The notes under the pieces are model-generated. The model saw only the letters and a program-made list of their open reading frames with translations. It did not search any database and had not been told where the DNA came from. DNA of 64,000 nt, from positions 3,637,001 to 3,701,000 of the forward strand of contig NZ_BNED01000005.1 of the NCBI RefSeq assembly GCF_016755875.1. Direction: 5' to 3'. The position numbers and the translations under genes are program-made. The DNA comes from Streptomyces spororaveus. Its GTDB lineage: Bacteria > Actinomycetota > Actinomycetes > Streptomycetales > Streptomycetaceae. Positions 1 through 10,378 of this stretch are shown here, one piece after another. The stretch's first letter is position 1, and every line of letters starts with the position of its first letter.

Positions 1-233
1 CGCACCGAGCCCACGAACTGCGACATCACGCCGAGGCCGCCGGAGACGGTGATCCCGCCGCCGTGCGGCTGGAGCTCGCCGGAGATCATCTTCAGCAGGG
101 TGGTCTTGCCGGCCCCGTTCGCCCCGACGAGCGCGACGACCGACCCCTCCCCCACGCGGAAGGAGACGTCAGGGAGCAGGACCCGCCCGTCGGGAAGGTA
201 GTACTCCAGGTGGCTGGCTTCGAGATGTCCCAT
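1..233 (-). CDS. ABC-F family ATPase, N-terminal part (runs off the left edge)
   Basis: Only about the first 77 residues lie in the window. The protein begins MGHLEASHLEYY and carries a complete Walker A motif, GANGAGKTT, followed by a Q-loop region containing GVMSQF. A soluble start with no membrane segment and this Q-loop style match the first cassette of ABC-F proteins, which act on ribosomes or in translation stress and antibiotic protection rather than transport. A second in-frame ATG lies at 242, but the GGAC element upstream is spaced about right only for the ATG at 233. The second ATPase domain, linker and C-terminus are outside the window, so the subfamily cannot be decided. Confidence 0.75.
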   Translation of the reverse strand, partial: MGHLEASHLEYYLPDGRVLLPDVSFRVGEGSVVALVGANGAGKTTLLKMISGELQPHGGGITVSGGLGVMSQFVGSV

Positions 234-309
234 GCCGGGCATTGTCCAGGTCCGGCGCCGATCCGCCCAAACGGATTAGCCGGACGCCCGTGGACGCACC
301 GCGGGGGCG

Positions 310-1161
310 TCAGCAGCAGCCGGCGCCCGGCAGGGTCCGCACGTTGCGCGCTTCCCTGCTGCGGGCGGCCAGCAGCTCGTCCGCCGGGTAGCCGACCTCC
401 TCCAGGGTCAGGCCGTGCGGCTTGACCACGTGCACCGAGGAGTCCCGTACGGCGGCCGCCAGCACCTTGCCGGGCCAGTCGGTCGGCCGGTGGCCGTCGC
501 CCACGTGCAGCAGCGCTCCCACCAGCGAGCGGACCATGTTGTGGCAGAAGGCGTCGGCCCGGACGGTCGCGGTGACGATCCCGTCCTCGGCACGCTCCCA
601 GCTCAGCTGCTGGAGCGTGCGGATGGTCGTGGCGCCCTCGCGCTTCTTGCAGTACGCCGCGAAATCGTGCTCGCCGAGCAGCGGGGCCGCGGCCTCGTTC
701 ATGGCGTCCACGTCGAGCGGCCACTGGTGCCACAGCACGTGCCCGCGGCGCAGCGGGTCGACACCGCCCTGGTGGTCGCCGACGCGGTAGGCGTAGCGGC
801 GCCAGATGGCCGAGAAACGCGCGTTGAAGCCCTGGGGGGCCTCGGCGGCCTTCCACACCCGTACGTCGTGCGGCAGCCGGCCCGCGAGGCGGCGCAGCAG
901 CTTGTCGTGGTGCTCGGCCCACACCTCCTCGGCGAGGTCGAACTGGGCGACCTGACCGCGGGCGTGCACCCCCGCGTCGGTCCGCCCGGCCACGGTCAGC
1001 TCGACCGGGTCCGGCAGCCGCATCACGGTCTGCAGGGCCGACTCCAGCTCACCCTGGACCGTCCGCAGCACGCGCTGCTTCGCCCAGCCGGAGAAGTCCT
1101 TGCCGTCGTAGCTCAGGTCCAGCCGCACCCGGACGTGCCCGGGCTCCACCTCGTCACTCAC
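310..1161 (-). CDS. truA: tRNA pseudouridine(38-40) synthase TruA
   Basis: TruA isomerises uridines 38, 39 and 40 in the tRNA anticodon arm. The N-terminal core [14 protein letters not shown] and the catalytic-Asp motif [13 protein letters not shown] are both clear. About 283 residues, typical for actinobacteria. I chose the GTG at 1161 ([10 protein letters not shown]) because GAGAGG sits nine bases before it. The upstream ATG at 1188 has no ribosome site and abuts the terminator hairpin of rplQ. It follows rplQ on the same strand, as in other actinobacteria, but the intervening hairpin suggests limited read-through. Confidence 0.93.
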   Translation of the reverse strand: MSDEVEPGHVRVRLDLSYDGKDFSGWAKQRVLRTVQGELESALQTVMRLPDPVELTVAGRTDAGVHARGQVAQFDLAEEVWAEHHDKLLRRLAGRLPHDVRVWKAAEAPQGFNARFSAIWRRYAYRVGDHQGGVDPLRRGHVLWHQWPLDVDAMNEAAAPLLGEHDFAAYCKKREGATTIRTLQQLSWERAEDGIVTATVRADAFCHNMVRSLVGALLHVGDGHRPTDWPGKVLAAAVRDSSVHVVKPHGLTLEEVGYPADELLAARSREARNVRTLPGAGCC

Positions 1162-1193
1162 GTGACCGATCCTCTCAGAATCACCCATATGCA

Positions 1194-1228
1194 GAACGGG
1201 CCCGCCCCGGAAGGGGGCGGGCCCGTTC
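1194..1228 (-). terminator. Hairpin terminator after rplQ
   Basis: Perfect 14-bp inverted repeat, AACGGGCCCGCCCC at 1195-1208 against its complement at 1214-1227, with a 5-nt loop. It lies between the rplQ stop and truA. No U-tract follows, as is common for Streptomyces terminators. Confidence 0.75.
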
Positions 1229-1260
1229 AGAGCCGTTCAAGCAAGCGTGATCCCGGGGGA

Positions 1261-1722
1261 TCAGGCCTCCTTGGTCTCCTCGGCGGGGGTCTCGACAGCC
1301 TCCGCCTCCTTGACCGCGCGCTTGGTGGCGGCCTCGGCCTCACCGGTGGCCTGCTGGGCGACCGTAAGGGCCTCGACCAGCTCGATCACGGCCATCGGGG
1401 CGTTGTCGCCACGACGGTTGCCGATCTTGGTGATGCGCGTGTAACCACCGGGGCGGTTCTCGTAGCGCGGGGCGATCTCGGTGAACAGCGTGTGCACGAT
1501 GCTCTTGTCCGTGATCGTCTGCAGCACCAGGCGACGGTTGTGGATGTCGCCCTTCTTGGCCTTGGTGACCAGACGCTCGGCGTAGGGACGCAGGCGGCGG
1601 GCCTTGGCCTCGGTGGTGGTGATGCGGCCGTGCTCGAAGAGCGCCTTCGCGAGGTTCGCGAGGAGGTGCTTCTCGTGCGCGGCGCTGCCGCCCAGACGGG
1701 CACCCTTTGCGGGACGCGGCAT
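1261..1722 (-). CDS. rplQ: 50S ribosomal protein L17
   Basis: L17 binds 23S rRNA near the exit tunnel. The conserved start [21 protein letters not shown] and the motif [18 protein letters not shown] identify it. It has 153 residues: the core ends near residue 120 and an Ala/Glu-rich tail of about 33 residues follows, as in other streptomycetes. It is the last gene of the alpha operon, 141 bp after rpoA, and is followed by a strong hairpin. Confidence 0.98.
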   Translation of the reverse strand: MPRPAKGARLGGSAAHEKHLLANLAKALFEHGRITTTEAKARRLRPYAERLVTKAKKGDIHNRRLVLQTITDKSIVHTLFTEIAPRYENRPGGYTRITKIGNRRGDNAPMAVIELVEALTVAQQATGEAEAATKRAVKEAEAVETPAEETKEA

Positions 1723-1863
1723 GGTGTTACTCCTTCATATCTGCACCGGCCGTGTCAGGTACCGGTGTCAGTTCCCCCGAGGCGGATGCCGCGGGAAAGT
1801 CTTGGTTCCAGGCCCGGCCGGCGACCACGGTCCGAGGACCTCGGCCGCCGGCGGCGGGATGGA

Positions 1864-2886
1864 TCAGTACTGCTCGGTCTCGACGAAACCGGCGTCCGCG
1901 TCGTCGTCGGCGCCGAAGGCGTCGGCGGCGGCGGTCGGGTCGAATCCGGGCGGGCTGTCCTTGAGGGCCAGGCCCATGCCGGCCAGCTTCGCCTTGACCT
2001 CGTCGATCGACTTCGCACCGAAGTTGCGGATGTCGAGCAGGTCGGCCTCGGAGCGGGCGACGAGCTCACCCACGGAGTGGATGCCCTCGCGCTTGAGGCA
2101 GTTGTACGAGCGGACCGTGAGCTCGAGCTCCTCGATCGGCAGCGCCAGGTCGGCGGCCAGGGCGGCGTCCGTCGGGGACGGGCCCATGTCGATGCCCTCG
2201 GCGTCGATGTTGAGCTCGCGCGCCAGACCGAACAGCTCGACCAGGGTCTTGCCGGCGGACGCCATGGCGTCACGCGGGCGCATGGCCTGCTTGGTCTCGA
2301 CGTCGACGATCAGCTTGTCGAAGTCGGTGCGCTGCTCGACTCGGGTCGCCTCGACCTTGTAGGTGACCTTGAGGACCGGGCTGTAGATGGAGTCGACCGG
2401 GATACGGCCGATCTCCTGGCCCAGCTGCTTGTTCTGGACGGCGGAGACGTAGCCGCGACCGCGCTCGACGGTCAGCTCCATCTCCAGCTTGCCCTTGCCG
2501 TTGAGCGTGGCGAGGACCAGGTCCGGGTTGTGCACCTCGACACCGGCCGGGGGCGCGATGTCAGCAGCGGTGACCAGGCCGGGACCCTGCTTGCGCAGGT
2601 ACATCACGACCGGCTCGTCGTGCTCCGAGGAGACGACCAGCTGCTTGATGTTGAGGATGATGTCGGTGACGTCTTCCTTGACGCCCGGCACGGTGGTGAA
2701 CTCGTGCAGGACGCCGTCCACGCGGATGCTGGTGACAGCGGCACCCGGGATGGAGGACAGGAGGGTACGGCGCAGGGAGTTGCCGAGGGTGTAGCCGAAG
2801 CCCGGCTCCAGCGGCTCGATCACGAACCGCGAGCGGTACTCGTCGACGACCTCTTCGGTCAGCGAAGGACGCTGAGCGATAAGCAT
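1864..2886 (-). CDS. rpoA: RNA polymerase alpha subunit
   Basis: 340 residues. The N-terminal domain (about 1-230) dimerises and docks beta and beta'; [20 protein letters not shown] is the core motif. The C-terminal domain (about 250-315) has [13 protein letters not shown], holding the arginine that contacts UP elements and activators. An acidic tail ends in ETEQY. It sits between rpsK and rplQ as in most bacteria. A hairpin in the 151-bp gap upstream may lower or separate its expression from rpsM-rpsK. Confidence 0.98.
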   Translation of the reverse strand: MLIAQRPSLTEEVVDEYRSRFVIEPLEPGFGYTLGNSLRRTLLSSIPGAAVTSIRVDGVLHEFTTVPGVKEDVTDIILNIKQLVVSSEHDEPVVMYLRKQGPGLVTAADIAPPAGVEVHNPDLVLATLNGKGKLEMELTVERGRGYVSAVQNKQLGQEIGRIPVDSIYSPVLKVTYKVEATRVEQRTDFDKLIVDVETKQAMRPRDAMASAGKTLVELFGLARELNIDAEGIDMGPSPTDAALAADLALPIEELELTVRSYNCLKREGIHSVGELVARSEADLLDIRNFGAKSIDEVKAKLAGMGLALKDSPPGFDPTAAADAFGADDDADAGFVETEQY

Positions 2887-2968
2887 GTCTGTGTTCCTTC
2901 ATTCGTGGACGCCCACTATTTGACGCCCGACGGGATGCCGTACCGGGGGTACGGCTACTGCAAGGGTA

Positions 2969-3004
2969 CGGGCGGTACGTCCCCCGAAGGGGTCGTACCG
3001 CCCG
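2969..3004 (-). terminator. Strong hairpin between rpsK and rpoA
   Basis: An 11-bp stem (CGGGCGGTACG at 2969-2979, complement ending at 3004), one T-T mismatch, then four more GC pairs around a CGAA-type loop. In the transcript the loop is UUCGG-like. No U-tract follows, so it may be an attenuator or an mRNA-stability element rather than a full stop. Confidence 0.55.
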
Positions 3005-3037
3005 GACACTCAAGAACGCACAGGTGCGTCCGCTGCG

Positions 3038-3442
3038 TCAGACGCGGCGGCGCTTCGGCGGGCGGCAGCCGTTGTGCGGGGTGGGGGTGACGTCCTGGAT
3101 CGAGCCGACCTCGAGGCCGGTGGCCTGGAGGGAGCGGATCGCGGTCTCGCGGCCGGAGCCCGGACCCTTCACGAAGACGTCAACCTTGCGCATGCCGTGC
3201 TCCTGCGCGCGACGGGCGGCCGACTCGGCGGCCATCTGCGCGGCGAAGGGGGTGGACTTGCGCGAGCCCTTGAAGCCGACGTGGCCGGCGGAGGCCCAGG
3301 AGATCACGTTGCCCGAGGGGTCGGTGATCGAAACGATGGTGTTGTTGAACGTGCTCTTGATGTGGGCGTGCCCGTGAGCGACGTTCTTCTTTTCCTTGCG
3401 GCGCACCTTCTTGGCAGCGCCCTGACGACCCTTGGGGGGCAT
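3038..3442 (-). CDS. rpsK: 30S ribosomal protein S11
   Basis: 134 residues. S11 forms part of the platform and contacts the 3' region of 16S rRNA and the mRNA exit. The basic N-terminus [19 protein letters not shown], the motif [18 protein letters not shown] and the C-terminal [15 protein letters not shown] are diagnostic. It follows rpsM and precedes rpoA. Confidence 0.98.
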   Translation of the reverse strand: MPPKGRQGAAKKVRRKEKKNVAHGHAHIKSTFNNTIVSITDPSGNVISWASAGHVGFKGSRKSTPFAAQMAAESAARRAQEHGMRKVDVFVKGPGSGRETAIRSLQATGLEVGSIQDVTPTPHNGCRPPKRRRV

Positions 3443-3496
3443 CTAAATCTCCTACGGGAGGTGGTCGGTCCTACAGCGCAAGACCGCTGAACAGGA

Positions 3497-3877
3497 CTAC
3501 TTCTTGCCCGGCTTCTTCTTACCGGCGATCGCGCGACGCGGGCCCTTGCGGGTACGCGCGTTGGTGCTGGTGCGCTGACCGTGCACCGGGAGGCCGCGAC
3601 GGTGGCGGATACCCTGGTAGCACTGGATCTCGATCTTGCGGCGGATGTCGCCCTGGATCTCGCGGCGGAGGTCACCCTCGGTACGGAGGTTGGCGTCCAC
3701 GTACTCGCGGATCTTGACGAGGTCCTCTTCGGCCAGGTCACGAACGCGGGTGTTCGGGTTCACGCCGGTGGAGGCGAGGATCTCCTTGGACCGGGTGCGC
3801 CCGATACCGAAGACGTAGGTGAGTGCGATCTCCACGCGCTTTTCGCGCGGGATGTCAACACCGGAAACGCGTGCCAT
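3497..3877 (-). CDS. rpsM: 30S ribosomal protein S13
   Basis: 126 residues. S13 sits in the head of the 30S subunit and bridges to the 50S and the P-site tRNA. It starts [21 protein letters not shown] and has the conserved [13 protein letters not shown] segment and a lysine-rich tail (GKKKPGKK) that reaches the P site. First large gene of the alpha operon, with 200 bp to rpmJ upstream. Confidence 0.98.
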   Translation of the reverse strand: MARVSGVDIPREKRVEIALTYVFGIGRTRSKEILASTGVNPNTRVRDLAEEDLVKIREYVDANLRTEGDLRREIQGDIRRKIEIQCYQGIRHRRGLPVHGQRTSTNARTRKGPRRAIAGKKKPGKK

Positions 3878-4077
3878 TCAATGGCTCCTGTGTGTTCGGG
3901 GGTCTTCAGCAGAACCGACCCCGACCGCCGACCACCCCGAAGTGGGTGATGGTACGCCCGGGTCCCCGGCCCCCGCCGGAGGTACCGCCGGCCCCGTACA
4001 GGGCTGGGCGGGTTCTGCGTATGTACGTTTTCTTACGTCGCGCGAAGAACTGCGGAAGGCAGGTCGGTCGGCGTGCG

Positions 4078-4191
4078 TCAGCCCTGGCGCTGCTTGTGGC
4101 GCAGGTTGTCGCAGATGACCATGACCCGGCCGTGACGGCGGATCACCTTGCACTTGTCGCAGATCTTCTTGACGCTCGGCTTGACCTTCAT
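4078..4191 (-). CDS. rpmJ: 50S ribosomal protein L36 (zinc-binding form)
   Basis: 37 residues, [20 protein letters not shown] and onward to HKQRQG. The Cys-x2-Cys, a third Cys and a His show the zinc-ribbon (C+) form. The ATG at 4191 begins the known L36 sequence; the open frame extends further upstream but those residues match nothing. It lies between infA and rpsM, the usual place. Confidence 0.96.
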   Translation of the reverse strand: MKVKPSVKKICDKCKVIRRHGRVMVICDNLRHKQRQG

Positions 4192-4264
4192 GTTGGTGAG
4201 GTTCTCCGGGTCAGTGCCACCACCCGCACCGGGACGGATGCCCAGGCAGGAGTGAGAGCAAGAT

Positions 4265-4486
4265 CTACTTGTATCGGTAGACGATCCGGCCACGCGTCAG
4301 GTCGTACGGAGACAGCTCCACAACGACCCGGTCATCCGGGAGGATGCGGATGTAGTGCATACGCATCTTGCCGCTGATGTGCGCGAGGACCTTGTGACCG
4401 TTCTGGAGTTCCACCTTGAACATCGCGTTCGGGAGGGACTCGATCACGGTGCCCTCGATTTCGATGGCACCTTGCTTCTTGGCCAC
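4265..4486 (-). CDS. infA: Translation initiation factor IF-1
   Basis: 73 residues, one OB-fold. It starts [20 protein letters not shown] and ends with the conserved [15 protein letters not shown]-1 blocks the A site during initiation. It lies 73 bp before rpmJ. The 138-bp gap to map upstream contains a TAGACT hexamer that could be a -10 box, but I see no convincing -35. Confidence 0.98.
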   Translation of the reverse strand: MAKKQGAIEIEGTVIESLPNAMFKVELQNGHKVLAHISGKMRMHYIRILPDDRVVVELSPYDLTRGRIVYRYK

Positions 4487-4624
4487 GCTTCGCCTTTCGA
4501 ATCGGCTACCTTGATCGGCTCAGTGCGCCATGCAGGCATGGAAGTGCACGAGAGCCGACGAGTCAGTCTACGTCAGGGCACCCAGAAAGACGAATCCGGA
4601 AAGTTTGCCCCAGAGTCTAGATCA

Positions 4625-5476
4625 TTAACCGAGGGGGTCCGGAGCCGTGGTGACTCCGTACTCCGCCAGCTTCGCCTTACCGCAGTCCGGGCTGGTCAGG
4701 ACGATCGGACCGGCCTCCGTCAGCGCGATGGAGTGCTCCCAGTGCGAGGACCAGGTGCCGTCGGTGGTGATGACCGTCCAGTCGTCCGAAAGGACCTCCG
4801 TCTGGGCGGTGCCCAGGGAGACCATCGGCTCGATCGCCAGGCAGACGCCCGGGACCAGCTTGATCCCCTTGCCCCGCTTGCGCGAGACGTAGTTCAGCAG
4901 GTGGGGGTCCATGTGCATCTCGGTCCCGATGCCGTGGCCGCCGTAGTCCTCGATGATCCCGAACTTGCCGAGGCTGTGCTCACCGGTGGAGGGGCGGGGC
5001 TGGCGCTTGATGTACGTCTCGATCGCCTTGGAGATGTCCACGAGGCGGTTGCCGAGCTTCATGGCGGCGATGCCGGCCCACATGGACTCCTCGGTCACCC
5101 GGGACAGCTCCACGAGCTCAGGAGCGTGCCCTGTGCCCACGAAGGCGGTGTACGCGGCGTCGCCGTGCCAGCCGTCCACGATCGCGCCCGCGTCGATCGA
5201 GATGATGTCGCCGTCCTTGAGGACCGTCTTGTCGTCCGGGATGCCGTGGACGACGACCTCGTTCACCGAGGTGCAGATGGTCGCGGGGAAGCCGCCGTAG
5301 CCCAGGAAGTTCGACTTGGCCCCGGCGTCGGCGATGACCTTGCGGGCCACCATGTCCAGATCCCGCGTCGTGGCACCCGGTACGGCCGCCTCACGGGTCG
5401 CAGCGTGGATCGCCGCGACGACCAGCCCTGCCTCGCGCATCTTCGCGATCTGCTCGGGGGTCTTGATCTGGACCAT
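4625..5476 (-). CDS. map: Methionine aminopeptidase, type I
   Basis: 283 residues. It removes the initiator methionine from nascent proteins. The five metal ligands of the pita-bread fold are visible: two Asp in SIDAGAIVDGWHGDAAY, His in GGHGIGTEMH, Glu in AIEPMVS and Glu in WEHSIALT. No N-terminal SH3-binding zinc extension, so it is the short bacterial type. It follows adk (121-bp gap with a short tandem repeat) and has a GGAAGG ribosome site. Confidence 0.96.
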   Translation of the reverse strand: MVQIKTPEQIAKMREAGLVVAAIHAATREAAVPGATTRDLDMVARKVIADAGAKSNFLGYGGFPATICTSVNEVVVHGIPDDKTVLKDGDIISIDAGAIVDGWHGDAAYTAFVGTGHAPELVELSRVTEESMWAGIAAMKLGNRLVDISKAIETYIKRQPRPSTGEHSLGKFGIIEDYGGHGIGTEMHMDPHLLNYVSRKRGKGIKLVPGVCLAIEPMVSLGTAQTEVLSDDWTVITTDGTWSSHWEHSIALTEAGPIVLTSPDCGKAKLAEYGVTTAPDPLG

Positions 5477-5497
5477 GGGAAATGCCTTCCACCTTCG

Positions 5498-5524
5498 GAT
5501 CTGCGTGATCTGCGTGATCTGCGT
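5498..5524. repeat. Three perfect copies of a 9-bp tandem repeat upstream of map
   Basis: GATCTGCGT occurs three times head to tail (5498-5506, 5507-5515, 5516-5524) in the 5' region of map. The copies are identical. Confidence 0.9.
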
Positions 5525-5597
5525 TGTTCAGGTCTTCTCAACAGTACGGCCGCGATGTCCTGGGGACACCGCGGCCGTACCTGCGCACAGAGGGTTA

Positions 5598-6245
5598 CTA
5601 CTTCTTGAGGGCGTCCATCGCGCGCTTCGTGACGTCCGCGACCTCACCGAGGGCCGGGATGGTCACCAGCAGGCCCTGGGCCTTGTAGTAGTCGATGATC
5701 GGCTCGGTCTGCGTGTGGTAGACCTCCAGCCGGTTGCGGACCGTGGCCTCGGAGTCGTCGCCCCGCTGGTACAGCTCGCCACCGCAGGTGTCGCAGACAC
5801 CCTCGGCCTTCGGCGGGGCGTACGTGACGTGGAAGACGTGCGAGGAGTCGTTGCGGCAGATCCGCCGACCGGCGATCCGCTTCACGACCTCGTCCTCCTC
5901 GACCTCCAGGTCGAGGACGGCGTCGAGCTTCATGCCCTCCGCCTGGAGCATCACGTCGAGCGCCTCGGCCTGCGAGACGTTGCGGGGGAAGCCGTCGAGC
6001 AGGAAGCCGTTCACGGCGTCCGGCTGCTCCATACGGTCCTTGGCCATGCCGATGGTCACCTCGTCGGGCACCAGGTCGCCGGCGTCCATGTACGCCTTCG
6101 CCTGCTTGCCGAGCTCGGTGCCCTGGCTGATGTTGGCCCGGAACAGATCACCCGTGGAGATGTGCGGAATCGACAGGTTCTTGGCAAGGAACGCAGCCTG
6201 CGTTCCCTTGCCCGCACCGGGCGGTCCAACGAGGACGATTCGCAT
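5598..6245 (-). CDS. adk: Adenylate kinase
   Basis: 215 residues. It catalyses AMP + ATP to 2 ADP. The P-loop [10 protein letters not shown] lies at about 7-16, the AMP site motif is STGDLFR and GFPRN follows. The LID is the long type; it carries C-x2-D and, further on, C-D-T-C, so a zinc site with three Cys and one Asp is possible. The ATG shares one base with the secY stop (TGATG), so the two genes are translationally coupled, as in many bacteria. Confidence 0.97.
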   Translation of the reverse strand: MRIVLVGPPGAGKGTQAAFLAKNLSIPHISTGDLFRANISQGTELGKQAKAYMDAGDLVPDEVTIGMAKDRMEQPDAVNGFLLDGFPRNVSQAEALDVMLQAEGMKLDAVLDLEVEEDEVVKRIAGRRICRNDSSHVFHVTYAPPKAEGVCDTCGGELYQRGDDSEATVRNRLEVYHTQTEPIIDYYKAQGLLVTIPALGEVADVTKRAMDALKK

Positions 6246-7558
6246 CAGCGGAGGAACCCTTCGTAATTACGCTGCTGGAGCTGGCTCTCGATCTGCTTCA
6301 CGGTTTCCAGACCCACACCCACGATGATCAGGATGCTCGTCCCGCCGAACGGGAAGTTCTGGTTCGCTCCGAAGCCGGCCAACGCCATCGTCGGCACAAG
6401 AGCGATGAGACCCAGGTACAGCGACCCCGGCCAGGTGATCCGGTTGAGTACGTAGCTGAGGTACTCGGCGGTGGGCCGACCGGCGCGGATGCCCGGGATG
6501 AACCCACCATACTTCTTCATGTTGTCTGCAACTTCCTCGGGGTTGAACGAGATCGCCACGTAGAAGAACGCGAAGAAGACGATCAGGAGGAAGTACGCGG
6601 CGATGTAGTACGGGTGGTCGCCCTTGACGAAGTGCTTCTGGATCCAGGTGGCCCAGCCGGCCTGGGATCCGCTGAACTGCACGACCAGCGCCGGGATGTA
6701 GAGCAGCGACGAGGCGAAGATGACGGGGATGATGCCCGCCTGGTTCACCTTGAGCGGGATGTAGGTCGACGTACCGCCGTACGCACGGCGGCCGATCATG
6801 CGCTTCGCGTACTGGACCGGGATCCGGCGCTGCGCCTGCTCGACGAAGACCACCAGGCCCACCATCGCGAGGCCCACGAGCATCACGACACCGAACTCGA
6901 CCCAGCCGTCCGCGATCTTGCCCTGGAGCTTGATCTGCCAGAGGGCTCCGATGAAGCCGGCGGCGATCGAGATGAACATGAGGATCGACATGCCGTTGCC
7001 GATGCCGCGGTCGGTGATCAGCTCACCGAGCCACATGACGACGCAGGTACCGGCGGTCATGGTGATCACCATGACGACCGTGGTGAAGATCGAACGGTCG
7101 GGGACGATATCGCGGGCGGCCGAGCAGCCCTGGAACAGGGCGCCCGTGCGGGCCGTGGCGACGAGGCCCGTGCCCTGCAGGATCGCCAGCGCGACCGTCA
7201 GATAGCGCGTGTACTGAGTGATCTTCGCCGTACCGGACTGGCCCTCTTTCTTGAGGGTCTCCAGCTTCGGGATGACCACGGTCAGCAGCTGCAGAATGAT
7301 GCTCGCCGTGATGTAGGGCATGATGCCGAGCGCGAAGATCGTGATCTGCAGCAGCGCACCGCCGCTGAACATGTTGACCAGGCCGAACAGCCCATTGCTG
7401 CTGCCTGCCTGCTCCACACAGATCTGAACGTTCTTGTAGCTCACGCCGGGTACCGGAATGTGGGACCCGAGCCGGAACAGCACGATGATGCCGAGCGTGA
7501 AGAGCAGCTTCTTGCGCAGGTCGGGCGTCTTGAACGCCCGGGCGAACGCGGTGAGCAC
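6245..7558 (-). CDS. secY: Protein translocase channel subunit SecY
   Basis: 437 residues and ten hydrophobic segments. SecY forms the SecYEG pore. It starts [20 protein letters not shown], has the cytoplasmic loop motif [10 protein letters not shown] used for SecA binding, and ends QRNYEGFLR. It is separated from rplO by a 187-bp gap with a strong hairpin, so secY-adk-map may be partly independent of the spc operon. Confidence 0.98.
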   Translation of the reverse strand: MLTAFARAFKTPDLRKKLLFTLGIIVLFRLGSHIPVPGVSYKNVQICVEQAGSSNGLFGLVNMFSGGALLQITIFALGIMPYITASIILQLLTVVIPKLETLKKEGQSGTAKITQYTRYLTVALAILQGTGLVATARTGALFQGCSAARDIVPDRSIFTTVVMVITMTAGTCVVMWLGELITDRGIGNGMSILMFISIAAGFIGALWQIKLQGKIADGWVEFGVVMLVGLAMVGLVVFVEQAQRRIPVQYAKRMIGRRAYGGTSTYIPLKVNQAGIIPVIFASSLLYIPALVVQFSGSQAGWATWIQKHFVKGDHPYYIAAYFLLIVFFAFFYVAISFNPEEVADNMKKYGGFIPGIRAGRPTAEYLSYVLNRITWPGSLYLGLIALVPTMALAGFGANQNFPFGGTSILIIVGVGLETVKQIESQLQQRNYEGFLR

Positions 7559-7675
7559 GGTGCCTCCTGCGACCCCCGCGCTACTGCGTCAGAGGTGACG
7601 GTCTGAGGGATCGACGAATACGACAAAGCAAAGGTGCACGCCACCTTACCGGCGAGTGTGCCTTCCGTGGAACGA

Positions 7676-7715
7676 CCGACCGGGGATGCCCCATATGTGA
7701 GGCATCCCCGGTCGG
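7676..7715 (-). terminator. Hairpin between rplO and secY
   Basis: A 15-bp perfect stem: 7676-7690 (CCGACCGGGGATGCC) pairs with 7701-7715 around a 10-nt loop. It lies 31 bp after the rplO stop. No clear U-run. Confidence 0.65.
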
Positions 7716-7745
7716 GTTTCGAGCTATTCAGCCACTGAAATCGTC

Positions 7746-8201
7746 TTAGACGAGCTCGGTGACGGTGCCGCCGGCAGCGGCAATCTTCTCCTTGGCGGAG
7801 GCGGAGACGGCGTCAACCGAAACCTGCAGCGCCACGGAGATCTCGCCCTGGCCCAGGACCTTGACGAGGCTGTTCTTGCGAACCGCGCCCTTGGCGACCA
7901 GGTCGGCCACCGTGACTTCTCCACCCTCGGGGTAGAGAGCGCCGAGCTTGTCCAGGTTCACGACCTGGAACTCGGTGCGGAACGGGTTCTTGAAGCCCTT
8001 GAGCTTCGGCAGGCGCATGTGGAGGGGCATCTGCCCACCCTCGAAGCGCTGCGGGATCTGGTAACGGGCCTTCTGGCCCTTCGTACCACGACCGGCCGTC
8101 TTACCCTTCGACGCCTCACCACGACCGACACGGGTCTTCGCGGTCTTGGCGCCGGGGGCGGGACGGAGGTTGTGGGCCTTCAGCGGGCTGTTCTCAGCCA
8201 T
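7746..8201 (-). CDS. rplO: 50S ribosomal protein L15
   Basis: 151 residues. L15 is an early assembly protein with a Gly/Arg-rich extended N-terminus ([21 protein letters not shown]) and a globular C-terminal part. It starts 2 bp after the rpmD stop. Last ribosomal gene before the hairpin that precedes secY. Confidence 0.98.
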   Translation of the reverse strand: MAENSPLKAHNLRPAPGAKTAKTRVGRGEASKGKTAGRGTKGQKARYQIPQRFEGGQMPLHMRLPKLKGFKNPFRTEFQVVNLDKLGALYPEGGEVTVADLVAKGAVRKNSLVKVLGQGEISVALQVSVDAVSASAKEKIAAAGGTVTELV

Positions 8202-8203
8202 GA

Positions 8204-8386
8204 TTAGTCAACCTCCTCAACCGTCACGAGGTGGCGGACGGTGTGAACCATTCCGCGGAACTCGGGGCGGTCCTCCTTGACGACGACGTCGTTCAGGCGC
8301 TTGAGCCCGAGCGAACGCAGCGTGTCGCGGTGGTTCTGCTTGCTGCCGATGTACGACTTCGTCTGCGTGATCTTGAGGCGAGCCAT
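8204..8386 (-). CDS. rpmD: 50S ribosomal protein L30
   Basis: 60 residues: [20 protein letters not shown] through [10 protein letters not shown]. The ATG at 8386 shares one base with the rpsE stop (TAATG). Typical short bacterial L30. Confidence 0.97.
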   Translation of the reverse strand: MARLKITQTKSYIGSKQNHRDTLRSLGLKRLNDVVVKEDRPEFRGMVHTVRHLVTVEEVD

Positions 8387-8988
8387 TACGCACCCGCCCC
8401 AGCACGTGCACGAAGCAGAGCCGCGGGGGCGACGTCCTCGAGGGGCAGACCACGGCGAGCCGCGATCTCCTCGGGACGCTGCAGGCCCTGGAGGGCCGCC
8501 ACGGTCGCGTGCACGATGTTGATCGCGTTGTCGGAGCCCAGGGACTTCGACAGGATGTCGTGAACGCCGGCGCACTCCAGAACGGCGCGCACCGGGCCAC
8601 CGGCGATAACACCGGTACCGGGGGAAGCAGGCTTCAGCAGAACGACGCCCGCAGCCTTCTCGCCCTGGATCGGGTGAGGGATGGTGCCCTGGATGCGCGG
8701 AACCTTGAAGAAGTTCTTCTTGGCTTCCTCGACACCCTTGGCGATGGCCGCGGGAACTTCCTTGGCCTTGCCGTAACCGACACCTACAGTGCCGTCACCG
8801 TCGCCCACCACGACCAGCGCGGTGAAGCTGAAGCGGCGACCACCCTTGACAACCTTGGCGACGCGGTTGATCGCGACAACGCGCTCAACGTAAGCGGTCT
8901 TCTCGGCGGCAGGGCCACCGTCGCGACCCTTCCGGTCCCGCCGCTCGCCGCCACCGGCACCGCTTCCGCGGCGCTGGGGTCCAGCCAT
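8386..8988 (-). CDS. rpsE: 30S ribosomal protein S5
   Basis: 200 residues. The N-terminal double-stranded-RNA-binding-like fold contains [19 protein letters not shown], the loop where spectinomycin-resistance changes arise; no obvious alteration is seen. The C-terminal domain follows. The first 30 residues are Gly/Arg-rich, as in streptomycetes. It lies 45 bp after rplR. Confidence 0.97.
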   Translation of the reverse strand: MAGPQRRGSGAGGGERRDRKGRDGGPAAEKTAYVERVVAINRVAKVVKGGRRFSFTALVVVGDGDGTVGVGYGKAKEVPAAIAKGVEEAKKNFFKVPRIQGTIPHPIQGEKAAGVVLLKPASPGTGVIAGGPVRAVLECAGVHDILSKSLGSDNAINIVHATVAALQGLQRPEEIAARRGLPLEDVAPAALLRARAGAGA

Positions 8989-9033
8989 TGGATTACCTCT
9001 CTCTGTTACGTCCGTGAGTCCCGGAACCGGGGC

Positions 9034-9417
9034 TTAGAACTTCAGCCCGGCTTCGCGGGCGGCGTCAGCCAGAGCGGCAATGCGCCCGGCGTATCGGTTG
9101 CCACCGCGGTCGAACACGACGGTCTCGACACCCGCAGCCTTGGCACGCTCGGCGACGAGCGCGCCGACAGCCTGGGCCTGCGAGCTCTTGTCGCCTTCGC
9201 CACCGCGGATCGAAGCGTCCAGGGTCGACGCCGACGCCAGGGTGTGGCCCTGGAGGTCGTCGATGACCTGAGCAACGATGTTGCGGTTCGAACGCGTCAC
9301 GACGAGGCGCGGACGCTCCGCCGTACCCGAGACGTTCTTGCGGATGCGGATGTGGCGGCGAGCCTTGGCAGCGCGCTTGTACGCGTCGCCCTTGGCGATC
9401 TTCACACCGTATGCCAT
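9034..9417 (-). CDS. rplR: 50S ribosomal protein L18
   Basis: 127 residues. L18 carries 5S rRNA into the 50S subunit with L5. The core [20 protein letters not shown] and the C-terminal [20 protein letters not shown] are conserved. It starts 2 bp after the rplF stop. Confidence 0.98.
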   Translation of the reverse strand: MAYGVKIAKGDAYKRAAKARRHIRIRKNVSGTAERPRLVVTRSNRNIVAQVIDDLQGHTLASASTLDASIRGGEGDKSSQAQAVGALVAERAKAAGVETVVFDRGGNRYAGRIAALADAAREAGLKF

Positions 9418-9419
9418 GG

Positions 9420-9959
9420 CTACTTACCAGCCTTTCCGACCTTGCGGCGGATGACCTCGCCGGCGTACTTGACACCCTTGGCCTTGTACGGGTCGGGCTT
9501 CCGCAGCTTGCGGATGTTGGCGGCGACCTCGCCGACCTTCTGCTTGTCGATGCCCTCGACCGTGAACTTGGTCGGCGACTCGACCTTGAAGGAGATGCCC
9601 TCGGGCGCCTCCACCAGGATCGGGTGGCTGTAGCCCAGCTGGAACTCCAGGTTGGAGCCCTTCGCCAGGACACGGTAACCGACACCGCTGATCTCGAGAG
9701 CCTTGACGTATCCCGTGGTCACACCGGTGATCATGTTCGCCACCAGCGTGCGGGACAGGCCGTGCAGGGCCTTGTTCTGACGCTCGTCGTTCGGACGGGT
9801 GACGTTCAGAACGCCGTCCTCGCCCTTAACGACGGTGATGGGAGCCTTGACGGTGTGGGAGAGGGAACCCTTGGGGCCCTTCACCGCGACCGTGCTGCCA
9901 TCGATGGTGACGTCCACACCGGCGGGAACCTGGATGGGGAGCTTGCCGATTCGCGACAT
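9420..9959 (-). CDS. rplF: 50S ribosomal protein L6
   Basis: 179 residues in two related alpha/beta domains. It starts [15 protein letters not shown] and ends with the RNA-binding [20 protein letters not shown]6 lies near the sarcin-ricin loop and the GTPase-factor site. It lies 20 bp downstream of rpsH. Confidence 0.98.
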   Translation of the reverse strand: MSRIGKLPIQVPAGVDVTIDGSTVAVKGPKGSLSHTVKAPITVVKGEDGVLNVTRPNDERQNKALHGLSRTLVANMITGVTTGYVKALEISGVGYRVLAKGSNLEFQLGYSHPILVEAPEGISFKVESPTKFTVEGIDKQKVGEVAANIRKLRKPDPYKAKGVKYAGEVIRRKVGKAGK

Positions 9960-9979
9960 TGCTTTTCCTCCGTTCCCGA

Positions 9980-10378
9980 CTACCAGACGTAGGCGAGGAC
10001 TTCCCCACCTACGCCCTTCTTGCCTGCCTGCTGGCCGGTGAGCAGACCGTGCGACGTGGAGATGATCGCCACGCCCAGGCCGCCGAGCACCTTCGGCAGG
10101 TTGGTGGACTTCGCGTACACGCGCAGACCGGGCTTCGAGATCCGCTTGATGCCCGCGATGGAGCGCTCACGGTTCGGCCCGAACTTCAGCTCGAGGACGA
10201 GGTTCTTGCCGACCTCGGCGTCCTCGACCTTCCAGCCGGTGATGAAACCCTCCTGCTTGAGGATCTCTGCGATGTGCGACTTGATCTTGCTGTGCGGCAT
10301 CACGACGGTGTCGTGGTACGCCGAGTTAGCGTTACGCAGACGGGTCAGCATGTCTGCGATCGGGTCAGTCATGGTCAT
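9980..10378 (-). CDS. rpsH: 30S ribosomal protein S8
   Basis: 132 residues, starting [18 protein letters not shown] and ending in [11 protein letters not shown]8 is a primary 16S binder and in many bacteria represses the spc operon. I chose the ATG at 10378 because GAAGG lies seven bases before it; a second ATG at 10372 is badly spaced. The frame stays open upstream through a 222-bp gap, but those residues match nothing. Confidence 0.97.
   Translation of the reverse strand: MTMTDPIADMLTRLRNANSAYHDTVVMPHSKIKSHIAEILKQEGFITGWKVEDAEVGKNLVLELKFGPNRERSIAGIKRISKPGLRVYAKSTNLPKVLGGLGVAIISTSHGLLTGQQAGKKGVGGEVLAYVW

Noticed and set aside
415..3090. Long open frame on the plus strand opposite truA, rplQ and rpoA
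   Set aside because: It is antisense to three certain genes and results from the GC-rich third positions; its residues are low-complexity Arg/Gly/Val/Asp with no family likeness.
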